DNA of 64,000 nucleotides from Streptomyces stelliscabiei (GCF_014873495.1 NZ_JADBGF010000001.1:4898001-4962000), one strand, 5' to 3'; positions 1-10,285 are shown, counted from the first letter of the stretch. The notes: a model not told the origin generated them from the sequence alone. Made by a program: numbers and translations.

Positions 1-1684
1 TCCCCCCGGTGGACCCCCCGTTGGACCCGGTGGCCCCTCCGGTCGCACCGCCGGAGGCCCCTCCGCTGGAGCTGGGCCCGGCAGTGGTGCTCGGCACCTG
101 CTCGACCGGCGTGGTCTGCTGCGGCGGCGCCTGCCCCGCCGTCCCCTGCGTCTGACTCGGCTGCCCGCCGGTGACCGCCCCGGTGGACGGCGCGGCGCCC
201 GGCGTCGTGGCCGCCTGCGAAGGCGTCGCCGAGGTCGCGCCCGCCGACGGCGAGTTGGACGCGCTCGGGCTGTTCTCGCGCCGCGCGCTCGGCTCATCCG
301 GCAGCGGCGACCCCGGCAGCTCGTTGCGCGGCGCCTCCCCGGGCCCGGGGACGACGATCCGGTCGGCGTCGCGCACGGCCCCGCCGAGCACGGACCCCAC
401 GAGCAGCGTCAGCCCGACGACGATCGCGGCGACGAGCGCGCCCCGGCGCAGTACGTACCGCCGCAGCTCCCAGATGTCGGCGCGCGGCCCGAGCGTGCGC
501 CAGGCGCCGCCCGCGAGCCGCCCGTCGACGGAGTACACCGGCGCGCCCGCGATGATCAGCGGGGACCAGGCGGCGAGGTAGATGATGTCGGGCGTCTCGT
601 AGACGGGGACGGTCTTCCAGCTGACGGTGACGAGCAGCGCGGCCGACAGCAGCGCCCCGACACCGCCGGCGACCCGCTGCCAGAGTCCGAAGACGGTGAG
701 CACGCCCACGATGACCTGGGCGAAGGCGATGACGAGCCCCGAACCCACCGGGTGTTCGAGGGCGAACTGCCGCAGCGGCTCGGCGACTTCCCACGGGTGC
801 AGCGTGTTCAGCCACTTCACCATGGAGCCGCGCTTGCCGCCGTCGAAGTAGTGCGGGTCGCAGAGCTTGCCCATGCCGGCGTAGGCGGAGATGAAGCCGA
901 GGAAGACGCGCAGCGGCAGCAGCACCACGCCGAGGTTCATCCGGCGCCCGGGGTAATAGGCGTGCCGGACGGGCTCGTTGCCGGTCCGCCGCCCGCCGCG
1001 CTCGCCTTCGCCGTCGTCGTACGGCTCCGCGAACTCCCCGTCGGCGTAGGCGTCCTGGCCGTACTCCGGTTCGTCGTACGTGCTGCCGACGGTGCGCATG
1101 GCGGGCAGGAGCCGGGTGCCGTCGGCGGCGTGGTCGCCGTGGGTGCGCTGGCTGCCCACGAGGGGCGTCTCGACGGTCTCGACGGTCAGGTCGGCGCCGT
1201 AGCGCCCGCTCGCGTCGCCGTAACGCCCGCCGCCGGTGTCGTAGGCGCTGCCGCCCACGCCGTCGAGGCGGGGGATGACCTGCGTCGACCCGGTGTCGCC
1301 CAGCGGGTCGGCCCCTCGGCCGACGCCCGCGCCGCGTACCGCCTGGAGGAGCCGGTGGGCTCCGGTGTCGTCGGGCGCGGACTTCCCGCTCCAGACGACG
1401 GGCGCGCGCCGGCGCCCGGCGGCGGGCGCGCCGGAGCGCCCGGCCGTGCCCGCGACCGGGATGCGCGCGGTGTCCTCGCCGACGCTCAAGTGCCGTGCGA
1501 TGCGCGGGGACGCCCGCGTGGAGACGCCCAACTGCACGCGAAAGCTCGCGTGGTTGACGATGACCTGCGCCGGATCGCTCGGCACCTTCACCATGCTCAG
1601 CGCGGGAGCGTCGTCGAATCCCGAGTCGAATCCCGACGAACGGTCCCCCGTGGGTGTGCGGGGTGTTCTGGTGTCCACACTCAT
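1..1684 (-). CDS. DoxX-family membrane protein, C-terminus cut by window edge
   Basis: ATG at 1684 read leftwards stays open to the window start (561 codons), so the C-terminus is missing. The first ~270 residues are polar and disordered, with Asp/Gly/Arg-rich text. Next comes a four-helix membrane region starting near 'MNLGVVLLPLRVFLGFISAY', with further hydrophobic spans ending around 'VLRRGALVAAIVVGLTLLVG'. A Pro/Ser/Thr/Gly-rich tail follows that looks like a flexible extracytoplasmic segment. The helical core matches DoxX-type membrane proteins, a family of uncertain biochemical role linked in mycobacteria to thiol and oxidative-stress complexes. It stands next to rlmB and cysS, as in other Streptomyces. 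Function is inferred from fold only. Confidence 0.82.
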   Translation of the reverse strand, partial: MSVDTRTPRTPTGDRSSGFDSGFDDAPALSMVKVPSDPAQVIVNHASFRVQLGVSTRASPRIARHLSVGEDTARIPVAGTAGRSGAPAAGRRRAPVVWSGKSAPDDTGAHRLLQAVRGAGVGRGADPLGDTGSTQVIPRLDGVGGSAYDTGGGRYGDASGRYGADLTVETVETPLVGSQRTHGDHAADGTRLLPAMRTVGSTYDEPEYGQDAYADGEFAEPYDDGEGERGGRRTGNEPVRHAYYPGRRMNLGVVLLPLRVFLGFISAYAGMGKLCDPHYFDGGKRGSMVKWLNTLHPWEVAEPLRQFALEHPVGSGLVIAFAQVIVGVLTVFGLWQRVAGGVGALLSAALLVTVSWKTVPVYETPDIIYLAAWSPLIIAGAPVYSVDGRLAGGAWRTLGPRADIWELRRYVLRRGALVAAIVVGLTLLVGSVLGGAVRDADRIVVPGPGEAPRNELPGSPLPDEPSARRENSPSASNSPSAGATSATPSQAATTPGAAPSTGAVTGGQPSQTQGTAGQAPPQQTTPVEQVPSTTAGPSSSGGASGGATGGATGSNGGSTGG

Positions 1685-1812
1685 CTAACCGAGTGACGTG
1701 TCGTTAGGACACTGCTTTGACCGCCCCGATCTGTCCGGACCCCGTCAAGGTCGTCCGGAACACCCCGAACCCCCAGTTGGGGCCCGGTTTCACACCCGTC
1801 ACACCGACGGAA

Positions 1813-2754
1813 CTACGCCCGGCGCCGAGCCGCCTCGTAGAGCACAACTCCCGCCGCGACACCGGCGTTCAGCGACTCGGCCCCACCCGGCATCGGGATC
1901 CGCACCCGGTAGTCGCACGTCTCGCCCACGAGGCGGGACAGGCCCTTGCCCTCGCTGCCGACGACGATGACGACCGGACCGCCGAGGGCCTCCAGGTCAC
2001 CGATCTCGGTCTCGCCGTCGGCGGCCAGACCGACCACCACGACACCGGCCTTCTTATAGGCCTCCAGCGCGCGCGTCAGGTTGGTGCAACGGGCGACGGG
2101 CGTACGCGCGGCCGTGCCGGCGGACGTCTTCCACGCGCCGGCGGTCATGCCGGCCGCGCGCCGCTCGGGCACGACGACGCCGTGGCCGCCGAACGCGGAG
2201 ACCGACCGGACGACGGCACCGAGGTTGCGCGGGTCGGTCACGCCGTCGAGGGCGACGATCAGCGGGTCCTGGCCCTCGTCGTACGCGGCGTTCGTCAGGT
2301 CCTCGGGGTGCGCGTACTCGTACGCCGGAACCTGGAGGACGAGACCCTGGTGGTTGAGCCCGTTGGTCATGCGGTCCAGCTCGGGGCGCGGCGCCTCCAT
2401 GAGGTTGATGCCGCCGCGCTCGGCCGCGAGCTGCAGCGCCTCGCGCACCCGCTCGTCGTTGTCGATGAACTGCTGGACGTACAGCGTCGAGGCGGGCACG
2501 CCCTCACGCAGCGCCTCGACGACGGGGTTGCGTCCGACCACCATCTCGGACGTGCCCTTGCCGCCCCGGCCACGCGGCGCGGGACGGCGTGCGGCCTGCT
2601 TCGCCTTGGCGTTGGCGATGCGGTTCGCCTTGTGCTTCTTGCGCATCTCGGCGGGCGGGGTCGGGCCCCTGCCCTCAAGACCCTTGCGCCGCTGGCCGCC
2701 ACTGCCGACCTGCGCGCCCTTCTTGCCGGACATGCGGCGGTTGTTAGCGGCCAT
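1813..2754 (-). CDS. rlmB: 23S rRNA (guanosine-2'-O)-methyltransferase RlmB (SpoU/TrmH family)
   Basis: 313 aa. It has a basic, Lys/Arg-rich N-terminal extension (~70 aa, probably rRNA-binding), then the substrate-binding domain starting 'MVVGRNPVVEAL', then the SPOUT methyltransferase domain. The SPOUT motifs are visible: 'DGVTDPRNLGAVVRS' (motif 1), 'VVIVVGSEGKGLSRL' (motif 2) and 'RIPMPGGAESLNAGVAAGVV' (motif 3, trefoil-knot SAM site). Family members methylate the ribose of a guanosine in 23S rRNA domain V. It lies downstream of cysS on the same strand, separated by a hairpin and a short tandem repeat, so it probably has its own promoter. Confidence 0.93.
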   Translation of the reverse strand: MAANNRRMSGKKGAQVGSGGQRRKGLEGRGPTPPAEMRKKHKANRIANAKAKQAARRPAPRGRGGKGTSEMVVGRNPVVEALREGVPASTLYVQQFIDNDERVREALQLAAERGGINLMEAPRPELDRMTNGLNHQGLVLQVPAYEYAHPEDLTNAAYDEGQDPLIVALDGVTDPRNLGAVVRSVSAFGGHGVVVPERRAAGMTAGAWKTSAGTAARTPVARCTNLTRALEAYKKAGVVVVGLAADGETEIGDLEALGGPVVIVVGSEGKGLSRLVGETCDYRVRIPMPGGAESLNAGVAAGVVLYEAARRRA

Positions 2755-2798
2755 GACCTACCCGTCTCTCAGAAGCGTGTGTGCGTACGCGTCGGGCG

Positions 2799-2854
2799 TA
2801 CGTCGTCGTGTCTATGTCGTCGTGCGTATGTCGTCGTGCGTATGTCGTCGTGTG
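2799..2854. repeat. 14-bp tandem repeat, 4 copies
   Basis: Four head-to-tail copies of about TATGTCGTCGTGCG (2799, 2813, 2827, 2841), the middle two identical. They sit between the rlmB start and the hairpin after cysS, where the rlmB promoter/leader should lie. A copy-number-variable minisatellite is the simplest reading. Confidence 0.85.
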
Positions 2855-2867
2855 TACGTAATGCAGT

Positions 2868-2893
2868 GTGCCGCCCGGAGGCCCGGGCGGCAC
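2868..2893 (-). terminator. hairpin downstream of cysS
   Basis: Perfect 10-11 bp stem (gtgccgcccg / cgggcggcac) with a 4-6 nt loop, 30 bp past the cysS stop codon. There is no T-tract, which is usual for Streptomyces terminators. Confidence 0.7.
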
Positions 2894-2922
2894 AATCGAT
2901 CAAGGTGACCGGACGTTCGGGC

Positions 2923-4326
<1,404 letters not shown>

Positions 4327-4602
4327 GCCCCCAAGCGTAGTGGCCCACCAGCCGTGCCCGAGCCCTTCACCCCAAGGACGACAGATTCGTGACGTATGCC
4401 CGCCCGGCGTACGGCCACCGCGCCCTTCGGACGGGCCGAGGGCCCGAGAAAGGGGTGCGGGGAACGGCGCGAGCGACCACGACGCTCCCGCACCCGAACA
4501 AGCACGCGGGGGCGCCGGGGGCGCCGGGGGCGCAGCCCACCGGGGATGGGACGGGTAGGGACGGCGGGGGCGAAAACCACCCCTCACCCCGAGGTCAAGA
4601 AG

Positions 4603-5160
4603 TCACCCCGCCCGCACCACGAGCGCCGTGGCCACCGCCATCAGCCCCTCACCCCGCCCGGGGAAACCCAGCCCGTCCGTGGTCGCCCCGGACACGGAGA
4701 CCGGCGCCCCCACCACCTCGGACAGCACCTTCTGCGCCTCGTCCCGCCGCTTGCCGATCTTCGGCCGATCCCCCACCACCTGCACGGCCACGTTGCCGAT
4801 GACGAACCCCCCGGCCCGCACGATCCGCGCCGCCTCCGCCAGCAACGTCACCCCGGACGCCCCCGACCACTCCGGCCGCCCGGTCCCGAAGTGCTGCCCC
4901 AGATCACCGAGCCCGGCGGCGGAGAACAGCGCGTTGCAGGCGGCGTGCGCCACCACGTCCGCGTCGGAGTGCCCTGCGAGCCCCGGCCCCTCCCCCTCCC
5001 ACTTCAGCCCGGCGCACCACAGCTCCCGCCCCTCCTCGAAGGCGTGGATGTCGGTACCGATCCCGACCTGCGGCAACACCACGGCGCCGGACACGGACCC
5101 GACCGCCGGCACGCCGGAACCCACGGCCTTCTCGGAACCCACGGCCTGCTCAGAACCCAT
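4603..5160 (-). CDS. ispF: 2-C-methyl-D-erythritol 2,4-cyclodiphosphate synthase
   Basis: 185 aa. It cyclises the CDP-methylerythritol phosphate intermediate in the non-mevalonate isoprenoid pathway. The metal-binding 'GIGTDIHAF' and 'GHSDADVVAHA' motifs and 'ATTDGLGFPGRGEG' near the end are visible. The start at 5160 is supported by an AGGAGG seven bases upstream, inside the 3' end of ispD, and the two genes overlap by 11 bp (translational coupling). The first ~25 residues are an unusual repeat-derived extension (GSEQAV/GSEKAV), encoded by an 18-bp tandem repeat at 5116-5159. Most homologues start near 'VVLPQVGIGTD', so GTG codons around 5079-5082 are possible alternative starts but lack a visible ribosome site. 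Confidence 0.94.
   Translation of the reverse strand: MGSEQAVGSEKAVGSGVPAVGSVSGAVVLPQVGIGTDIHAFEEGRELWCAGLKWEGEGPGLAGHSDADVVAHAACNALFSAAGLGDLGQHFGTGRPEWSGASGVTLLAEAARIVRAGGFVIGNVAVQVVGDRPKIGKRRDEAQKVLSEVVGAPVSVSGATTDGLGFPGRGEGLMAVATALVVRAG
5116..5159. repeat. 18-bp tandem repeat encoding the IspF N-terminal extension
   Basis: Copies at 5116-5133 and 5134-5151 (17/18 identical) plus a partial at 5152-5159. They stay in frame and give the repeated Gly-Ser-Glu-x-Ala-Val text at the IspF N-terminus. Confidence 0.85.
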
Positions 5161-5914
5161 CGTTCAGCCTCCTGCGCGCCAGAACCGCCTCCGCGAGCAC
5201 CAGATCCAGCGGCCGCGTCACCTTGAACGCCTCCTCGTGCCCGGGCACGACCACGACACCCCGCCCGAGCCGCTCCACCATGCTCGCGTCGTCGGTCACC
5301 TCCCCGGTGACCGTCTCGTGCGCCCGGAGCAGCGTCTCCCGGTCGAACCCCTGGGGCGTCTGCACGGCCCGCAGCCGCGCGCGCTCGGGCGTGGCGACGA
5401 CCGGCTCCGGCGCGCCCGGCGCGTCCGCGGGCTCGACCTCCTTGACCGTGTCGGCGAGCGGCAGCGCGGGCACCACGGCGGGCGCCCCGTCCCGTACGGC
5501 CTCGATGACCGCGTCGACGGTGTCGACGGGCACGAGCGGACGGGCCGCGTCGTGGACGAGGACGATGTCGTAGCCGGGCGGCAGCGCGTCGAGCCCGAGT
5601 TTCACCGACTCCTGGCGCGATTCGCCGCCGGGGACGACGAGGAAGTCCGTCCGCTCGGGCAGGGCGTGCGCGTCGAGCAGGGTCTTGACCTCGGGGGCGC
5701 CGTCGGGCGGTGCCACGACGATCACCAGGGAGACGGCGCGGGAGGCGGCCATGGCGCGTACCGCGTGGATCAGCATCGGGGTGCCGTTCAGCGCGCGCAG
5801 CGCTTTGGGGGCGCCCGGGCCGAGACGTACACCCCGGCCGGCTGCCGGGATCACGGCCGCCGTACGGGTTGCCGTAGCGGTCGCGGAAGGCGAGGGACGC
5901 GAATCGTCAGACAT
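5150..5914 (-). CDS. ispD: 2-C-methyl-D-erythritol 4-phosphate cytidylyltransferase
   Basis: 254 aa. It transfers CMP from CTP to MEP, the step two before IspF, and the adjacent order ispD-ispF is the common bacterial arrangement. The nucleotide-binding start 'AAVIPAAGRGVRLGPGAPKAL' is the typical G-x-G-x-R-x-G...PK signature. 'VLVHDAARPLVP' is the conserved metal/substrate loop. The first ~18 residues are a Ser/Thr/Ala-rich leader not seen in short homologues. The gene is preceded by a 351-bp region that must hold its promoter. Confidence 0.95.
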   Translation of the reverse strand: MSDDSRPSPSATATATRTAAVIPAAGRGVRLGPGAPKALRALNGTPMLIHAVRAMAASRAVSLVIVVAPPDGAPEVKTLLDAHALPERTDFLVVPGGESRQESVKLGLDALPPGYDIVLVHDAARPLVPVDTVDAVIEAVRDGAPAVVPALPLADTVKEVEPADAPGAPEPVVATPERARLRAVQTPQGFDRETLLRAHETVTGEVTDDASMVERLGRGVVVVPGHEEAFKVTRPLDLVLAEAVLARRRLNDGF

Positions 5915-6265
5915 CGGTTCCTGTCAGGTTTGTGTGCTCGGCCTAGGTGGGTATGGCCACAGCGTGCCGGGCGCGACACCTTGACCGGACCCTTCCGTGA
6001 CATCTGGTCGAGCCAGCTGCCCGGGCCCGGCACGCCAAGTAGGAGCGGCAGTACGCGTACGACAGGTACGAGCACTCCGTACACACATGAGCACCGGGGC
6101 ACGCCAAGTATCGCCGAGTATCGGAGTCCCCATGAAGGCGTTCGGCATCCGGACATGAACATGCCGCAGCGCCCGGCGACATTACGTACGTCATCGGGCA
6201 CCGCGGCATTTCGATGTGCTGCGCTGAACGGCTGAGCGGGCTGGCTGCCTGCCTCAGGAGTCAGT
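5915..6265. other. intergenic region between carD and ispD
   Basis: No supportable gene. It contains two identical 13-mers (ggcacgccaagta) at 6029-6041 and 6098-6110, 69 bp apart, in the same orientation and upstream of ispD. These may be regulatory sites or chance. Confidence 0.5.
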
Positions 6266-6748
6266 TCAGGACGCGAGGACCTCGTCGAGCAGGGCCTCGG
6301 CCTTGTCCTCGTTCGTGTTCTCCGCGAGGGCGAGCTCGCTCACCAGGATCTGGCGGGCCTTGGCGAGCATGCGCTTCTCACCGGCGGAGAGTCCGCGCTC
6401 CCGCTCGCGACGCCACAGGTCACGCACGACTTCCGCGACCTTGATGACGTCGCCGGAGGCGAGCTTCTCCAGATTTGCCTTGTAGCGACGCGACCAGTTC
6501 GTGGGCTCCTCGGCATACGGTGCGCGCAGCACCTCGAAGACCCGGTCCAGGCCGTCTTGACCGACCACATCACGTACGCCGACGAACTCCGCATTGTCCG
6601 CCGGCACACGCACTGTCAGGTCGCCCTGAGCGACCTTGAGCACCAAGTAGGTCTTGTCCACGCCTTTGATCTGGCGAGTTTCGATGGCCTCAATCAGCGC
6701 GGCCCCGTGATGGGGATAGACCACGGTGTCGCCAACCTTGAACGTCAT
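6266..6748 (-). CDS. carD: CarD-family RNA polymerase-binding transcription factor
   Basis: 160 aa, the usual length. The N-terminal 'MTFKVGDTVVYPHHGAALIE' is the Tudor-like RNAP beta-subunit interaction domain, followed by the helical DNA-binding C-terminal domain ('NWSRRYKANLEKL..GDVIKVAEVVRDL'). Actinobacterial CarD binds the polymerase and stabilises open complexes at many promoters, including rRNA promoters. It stands beside ispD as in other Streptomyces. The start has a good purine-rich site (GGAAGGGG) upstream. Confidence 0.95.
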   Translation of the reverse strand: MTFKVGDTVVYPHHGAALIEAIETRQIKGVDKTYLVLKVAQGDLTVRVPADNAEFVGVRDVVGQDGLDRVFEVLRAPYAEEPTNWSRRYKANLEKLASGDVIKVAEVVRDLWRRERERGLSAGEKRMLAKARQILVSELALAENTNEDKAEALLDEVLAS

Positions 6749-7470
6749 GTGACAGGTACCCCTTCCGTGGCTATCCAGGGTAACACGGAAACGGCGTGTT
6801 CTGAATGGCGTTTTCGCAGGTCAGGGCGCATCTCGGGGCTTGACAACTGCAACAGGAACGTGCTGCGAGGGCCGAACGGAGGAGGGTATTCGCAGGTCGG
6901 AGCGGCTCTCCGGGCGGAGCGAAACGCGTACGGTACACGCATCCGGAGGGCCGCACGAGCGCCCGAACGTCCTGCTTTGTCCGCGCCCATGTGTGCGACT
7001 TACGCTACTCCGTTCGGTGAGCGGAGTCGGGTACGAGACGAATCCGGAATTGATCAAGGAGTTCGATCAACGGGCGCTGTTCCGCCGTTACCGGATCGTG
7101 TTCTGGGCCTGTTCCTCCGGCCTTCCGGCGACGGTTCCCGCGCGTTCTGCCCGGCGTTCGGTCCCTGTTCCGGCCCACGTTCCGGTCCGAGTTCCGGCCG
7201 GTGTTCCGACGGGCGTCCGGCCGCTGTTCCGACGGCTGATCGATTTTCCGTACCGGAGCGCATTCCCCGGGGGAAATCCAGGGCGCGGTGGCGGCGAGTT
7301 CGGCGGAGGTTATGTGAATGCCGGACAGGCGTGTCGCGGCGACCGTCAATTGCCTCCGCCGACTTGTCGGGGGACTTGGGGAGGGTCGGGTGCGGCAGGG
7401 ACGGGACGGCTCGGTAACCTGGGCCCGCTACAGACCACGTACCGCCCACGTTCTAGGAGTTGCCGCCGCC
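6749..7470. other. long divergent intergenic region (carD / lipoprotein) with degenerate repeats
   Basis: 722 bp with no supportable gene. It should hold the promoters for carD (minus) and the lipoprotein gene (plus). The middle is a run of degenerate 12-bp repeats (see 7144-7237). Confidence 0.6.
7144..7237. repeat. degenerate 12-bp repeat array (GTTCCGGYC...)
   Basis: About eight consecutive 11-12 bp units beginning GTTC/GTCC: starts at 7144, 7156, 7167, 7179, 7191, 7203, 7215 and 7226. The first bases GTTCCG are kept while the last three or four drift. The region is non-coding. Confidence 0.65.
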
Positions 7471-8160
7471 GTGAGCAGCAGCCTTCGACGCGGCACCCTC
7501 GCCGCCGCCGCCATCGCGTTCTCGATCGCCTCACTCGCCGCGTGCGCCGCCGGCAACAACGCCCAGACGCTGGAGGTCAAGCCGGACAACGCGGCCACGA
7601 GCGTCGGCGACATCAAGATCCAGAACGCGATCGTGGTCACCCAGCCCGGTACCGACACCAAGGGCCCCGCCGTGGTCTCCGCGACCGTCTTCAACGGCGC
7701 CGACACCGACCAGACCCTGGAATCCGTCACCGTCGAGGGCGCCGGCACCGTCGAGCTGAACCCCGCCAAGGGTGCGGGCAAGGGCGGCAAGATCGTCGTC
7801 CCGGCCGGCGGCTCCGTCATCCTGGGCGGCGAGAACAACGCCTCCGCGGTCCTGACGGACCTCACCGACGCGGTCCAGGACGGCAACGCCCAGAAGGTCA
7901 CCTTCGACTTCAGCGAGACCGGCGAGGTCGGCCTGCGGGCCTTCGTGGTCCCCGCCGAGCACTACTTCGAGAAGTGGGGCCCGAGCGACATCCCCGAGGC
8001 CCCCGCCACCAGCGCCTCCCCGTCCGAGGAGACCTCCGGCTCCCCGTCCGCGACCGCCTCGGGCTCACCCGCCGCCGACGAGACCGCCGAGGAGGGCACC
8101 GCCGCCGGTTCCACGGCCTCCCCGTCCACCTCGTCCTCCGAGGAAGCCACCGGCCACTGA
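7471..8160 (+). CDS. secreted lipoprotein of unknown function
   Basis: 229 aa from the GTG at 7471; TAGGAG lies about a dozen bases upstream. An Arg-containing N-region, a hydrophobic stretch and the lipobox 'LAAC' followed by Ala-Gly predict a lipid-anchored exported protein. The middle is a beta-rich domain ('IQNAIVVTQPG...AVVSATVFNG...') resembling the DUF461/PCuAC-like copper-chaperone type of secreted proteins. No methionine/histidine metal motif is obvious, so that assignment is tentative. The C-terminal ~60 residues are Ser/Thr/Pro/Ala/Glu-rich and low complexity. The gene converges on phoP across a strong bidirectional terminator. Confidence 0.85.
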   Translation: MSSSLRRGTLAAAAIAFSIASLAACAAGNNAQTLEVKPDNAATSVGDIKIQNAIVVTQPGTDTKGPAVVSATVFNGADTDQTLESVTVEGAGTVELNPAKGAGKGGKIVVPAGGSVILGGENNASAVLTDLTDAVQDGNAQKVTFDFSETGEVGLRAFVVPAEHYFEKWGPSDIPEAPATSASPSEETSGSPSATASGSPAADETAEEGTAAGSTASPSTSSSEEATGH

Positions 8161-8172
8161 GCCCCCGCGCAC

Positions 8173-8221
8173 CTACGCCGAAGGGCGGCACCCCTGTCAG
8201 GGGTGCCGCCCTTCGGCGTAG
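8173..8221. terminator. bidirectional terminator between lipoprotein gene and phoP
   Basis: Perfect 23-bp stem with a 3-nt loop (8173-8195 pairs with 8199-8221), only 12 bp after the lipoprotein stop and 15 bp before the phoP stop. It serves both converging transcripts. Confidence 0.93.
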
Positions 8222-8236
8222 AACCACCGGATCGGC

Positions 8237-8917
8237 CTACGGCTCGAACTTGTACCCCAGGCCCCGCACCGTCACCAGGTATCTCGGGGCGCCCGGGTCG
8301 GGCTCGATCTTGGCGCGCAGACGCTTGACGTGGACGTCGAGGGTCTTGGTGTCGCCGACGTAGTCCGCGCCCCAGACGCGGTCGATGAGCTGCATACGGG
8401 TCAGGACCCGCCCCGCGTTGCGCAGCAGCATTTCGAGCAGGTCGAACTCCTTGAGGGGGAGGTCGACCTTGGAGCCGGAGACGGTGACGACGTGGCGGTC
8501 GACGTCCATCCGGACGGGCCCCGCCTCCAGCGCGGCGGGGCTGACCTCCTCGGGCTCGCCGCGGCGGCGCAGTACGGCCCGGATACGGGCGACGAGCTCG
8601 CGGGAGGAGAAGGGCTTGGTGACATAGTCATCGGCTCCTATTTCCAGGCCCACGACCTTGTCGATCTCGCTGTCCTTGGCGGTCACCATGATCACCGGGA
8701 CATTGGAACGGCCGCGCAGCTGACGGCAGACCTCGGTGCCCGGCAGTCCGGGCAGCATCAGGTCGAGCAGGACGAGGTCGGCTCCGTTGCGCTCGAACTC
8801 GTCGAGACCGTCGGGTCCGGTGGTCGCGATGGCGACCTCGAAGCCCTCTTTGCGGAGCATGTAGGACAGGGCGTCGGAAAAGGACTCCTCGTCCTCGACG
8901 ACGAGCACTCGGGTCAC
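8237..8917 (-). CDS. phoP: phosphate response regulator PhoP
   Basis: 226 aa OmpR-family regulator. The receiver domain (1-~120) has the acidic pocket 'VEDEE', phospho-acceptor Asp52 in 'VLLDLMLPG' and Lys in 'DYVTKPF'. The winged-helix domain ends 'DVHVKRLRAKIEP...RGLGYKFEP'. In Streptomyces PhoP controls the phosphate regulon and represses antibiotic synthesis. The start codon overlaps the phoR stop by 4 bp, so the pair is one transcript read from the PHO-box promoter upstream of phoR. Confidence 0.97.
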   Translation of the reverse strand: MTRVLVVEDEESFSDALSYMLRKEGFEVAIATTGPDGLDEFERNGADLVLLDLMLPGLPGTEVCRQLRGRSNVPVIMVTAKDSEIDKVVGLEIGADDYVTKPFSSRELVARIRAVLRRRGEPEEVSPAALEAGPVRMDVDRHVVTVSGSKVDLPLKEFDLLEMLLRNAGRVLTRMQLIDRVWGADYVGDTKTLDVHVKRLRAKIEPDPGAPRYLVTVRGLGYKFEP

Positions 8918-10179
8918 GGAAGGACCTCCGGGGCGGGAAGCGGGTCGTACGATCCGTACGGGGATGGGTCGGGGTGAGGCTGTCCGTCCTCGTCGTCGAG
9001 GTCCGGGTGCTGTGCCGCACGGTCACGGGCCGTGCCCGCCTCCGGCAGCCTGAGGGTGAACGTGGAGCCCTGTCCCTCCGAACTCCACACCGTGACCTCC
9101 CCGCCGTGCGAGGCGGCCACGTGCTTGACGATCGCGAGACCGAGACCCGTACCGCCGGTCTGGCGGGAACGGGCCGGGTCCACGCGATAGAAGCGCTCGA
9201 AGATGCGCTCCTTGTCCTTGTCCGAGATGCCGATGCCCTGGTCGGTCACGGCGATCTCGATATGGTCCCCGCCGGGCGCGCTCACCTGGCGGGCGGCTAT
9301 GCCGACGCGGGTGCGGGCCGGAGAGTAGTTGACGGCGTTCTCGACGAGGTTGCCGAGGGCGGCGGCGAGCTGCCCCCGGTTGCCCCAGACGCGCAGCTCG
9401 GCCGTGCCGCCGGCGGCCATCGTGATCTGCTTGGTGCCGGCCTGGTGGCGGCAGCGGTCGACGGCCTCGGCGACCAGCTCGTCCACCCGGACCGGCTCGG
9501 CGTCCTCCAGCGGGTCGTCGTTCTGCACCCGGGAGAGGTCGATCAGCTCCTGCACGAGGTTGGTGAGCCGGGTGGCCTCGATCTGCATGCGCCCGGCGAA
9601 CCGTTCCACGGCCTCGGGGTCGTCCGACGCGCCCATGACAGCCTCGCTCAGCAGCGACAGCGCGCCCACCGGCGTCTTCAGCTCATGGCTGACGTTGGCG
9701 ACGAAGTCACGTCGTACGGCCTCGATCCGGCGGGCCTCGGTGAGGTCCTCGACCAGGAGCAGCACGAGCCGGGAGCCCAGTGGCGCGACGCGCGCGGAGA
9801 CGGCGAGCGCCTCGCCGCGTCCCGTGCCGCGCCGGGGCAGGTCCAGTTCGACCTGGCGTATCTCGCCGTCCCGACGGGTGTCGCGCGCCATCTTCAGCAT
9901 CGGCTCGATGGAGAGCTTCCCGCCGCGGACCAGCCCGAGGGCGTACGCGGCGGAGCTGGCCTTGACGACGGCGTCGGCCTCGTCGAGCACGACCGCGGAG
10001 GAGCGGAGCACCGACAGCACCGTGTCGACACCGGGCGGAAGCACCGGGTCCGTGTGCAGGGAGGTTCTGGTGGGACGCTTCTGCTCGCGTTCACTCACAC
10101 GGAACGCCAGCATGGCGATGACGCCGGTGAGCACTCCGGCGATCGCTGCCGCTGCGGCGACCGCCGCGTTCACGTCCAT
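8914..10179 (-). CDS. phoR: phosphate sensor histidine kinase PhoR
   Basis: 421 aa. One N-terminal membrane helix ('AAVAAAAAIAGVLTGVIAML') is followed by a short linker and a PAS-like region (~50-145). The HisKA box has His165 in 'FVANVSHELKTPVG'. The HATPase_c N box is 'NLVENAVNYSP', with G boxes 'DQGIGIS' and 'GGTGLGLAIVKH'. The C-terminal ~40 residues are acidic and disordered. It senses phosphate supply together with PhoU and the Pst transporter and phosphorylates PhoP. The phoRP promoter carries the PHO box at 10253-10285. Confidence 0.97.
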   Translation of the reverse strand: MDVNAAVAAAAAIAGVLTGVIAMLAFRVSEREQKRPTRTSLHTDPVLPPGVDTVLSVLRSSAVVLDEADAVVKASSAAYALGLVRGGKLSIEPMLKMARDTRRDGEIRQVELDLPRRGTGRGEALAVSARVAPLGSRLVLLLVEDLTEARRIEAVRRDFVANVSHELKTPVGALSLLSEAVMGASDDPEAVERFAGRMQIEATRLTNLVQELIDLSRVQNDDPLEDAEPVRVDELVAEAVDRCRHQAGTKQITMAAGGTAELRVWGNRGQLAAALGNLVENAVNYSPARTRVGIAARQVSAPGGDHIEIAVTDQGIGISDKDKERIFERFYRVDPARSRQTGGTGLGLAIVKHVAASHGGEVTVWSSEGQGSTFTLRLPEAGTARDRAAQHPDLDDEDGQPHPDPSPYGSYDPLPAPEVLP

Positions 10180-10252
10180 GCTTCCAGGTTAGGCACGAGG
10201 TCGGACATCCCCACAGCGATCGGAGGGCGACCTCGAACACTCGTCGCCCAGA

Positions 10253-10285
10253 GTTCACCTTGGAGCCAGTATTGGTTCATTTGGG
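10253..10285. promoter_or_regulatory. PHO box between phoR and phoU
   Basis: Three contiguous 11-nt units: GTTCACCTTGG (10253), AGCCAGTATTG (10264, weak) and GTTCATTTGGG (10275). This matches the direct-repeat PhoP site described for the Streptomyces phoRP/phoU divergent promoter. It should bind PhoP and drive autoregulation plus phoU expression. Confidence 0.9.

Noticed and set aside
5851..6209. ORFs in the carD-ispD intergenic region
   Set aside because: Cys/Arg-rich text, no ribosome sites, no coding bias.
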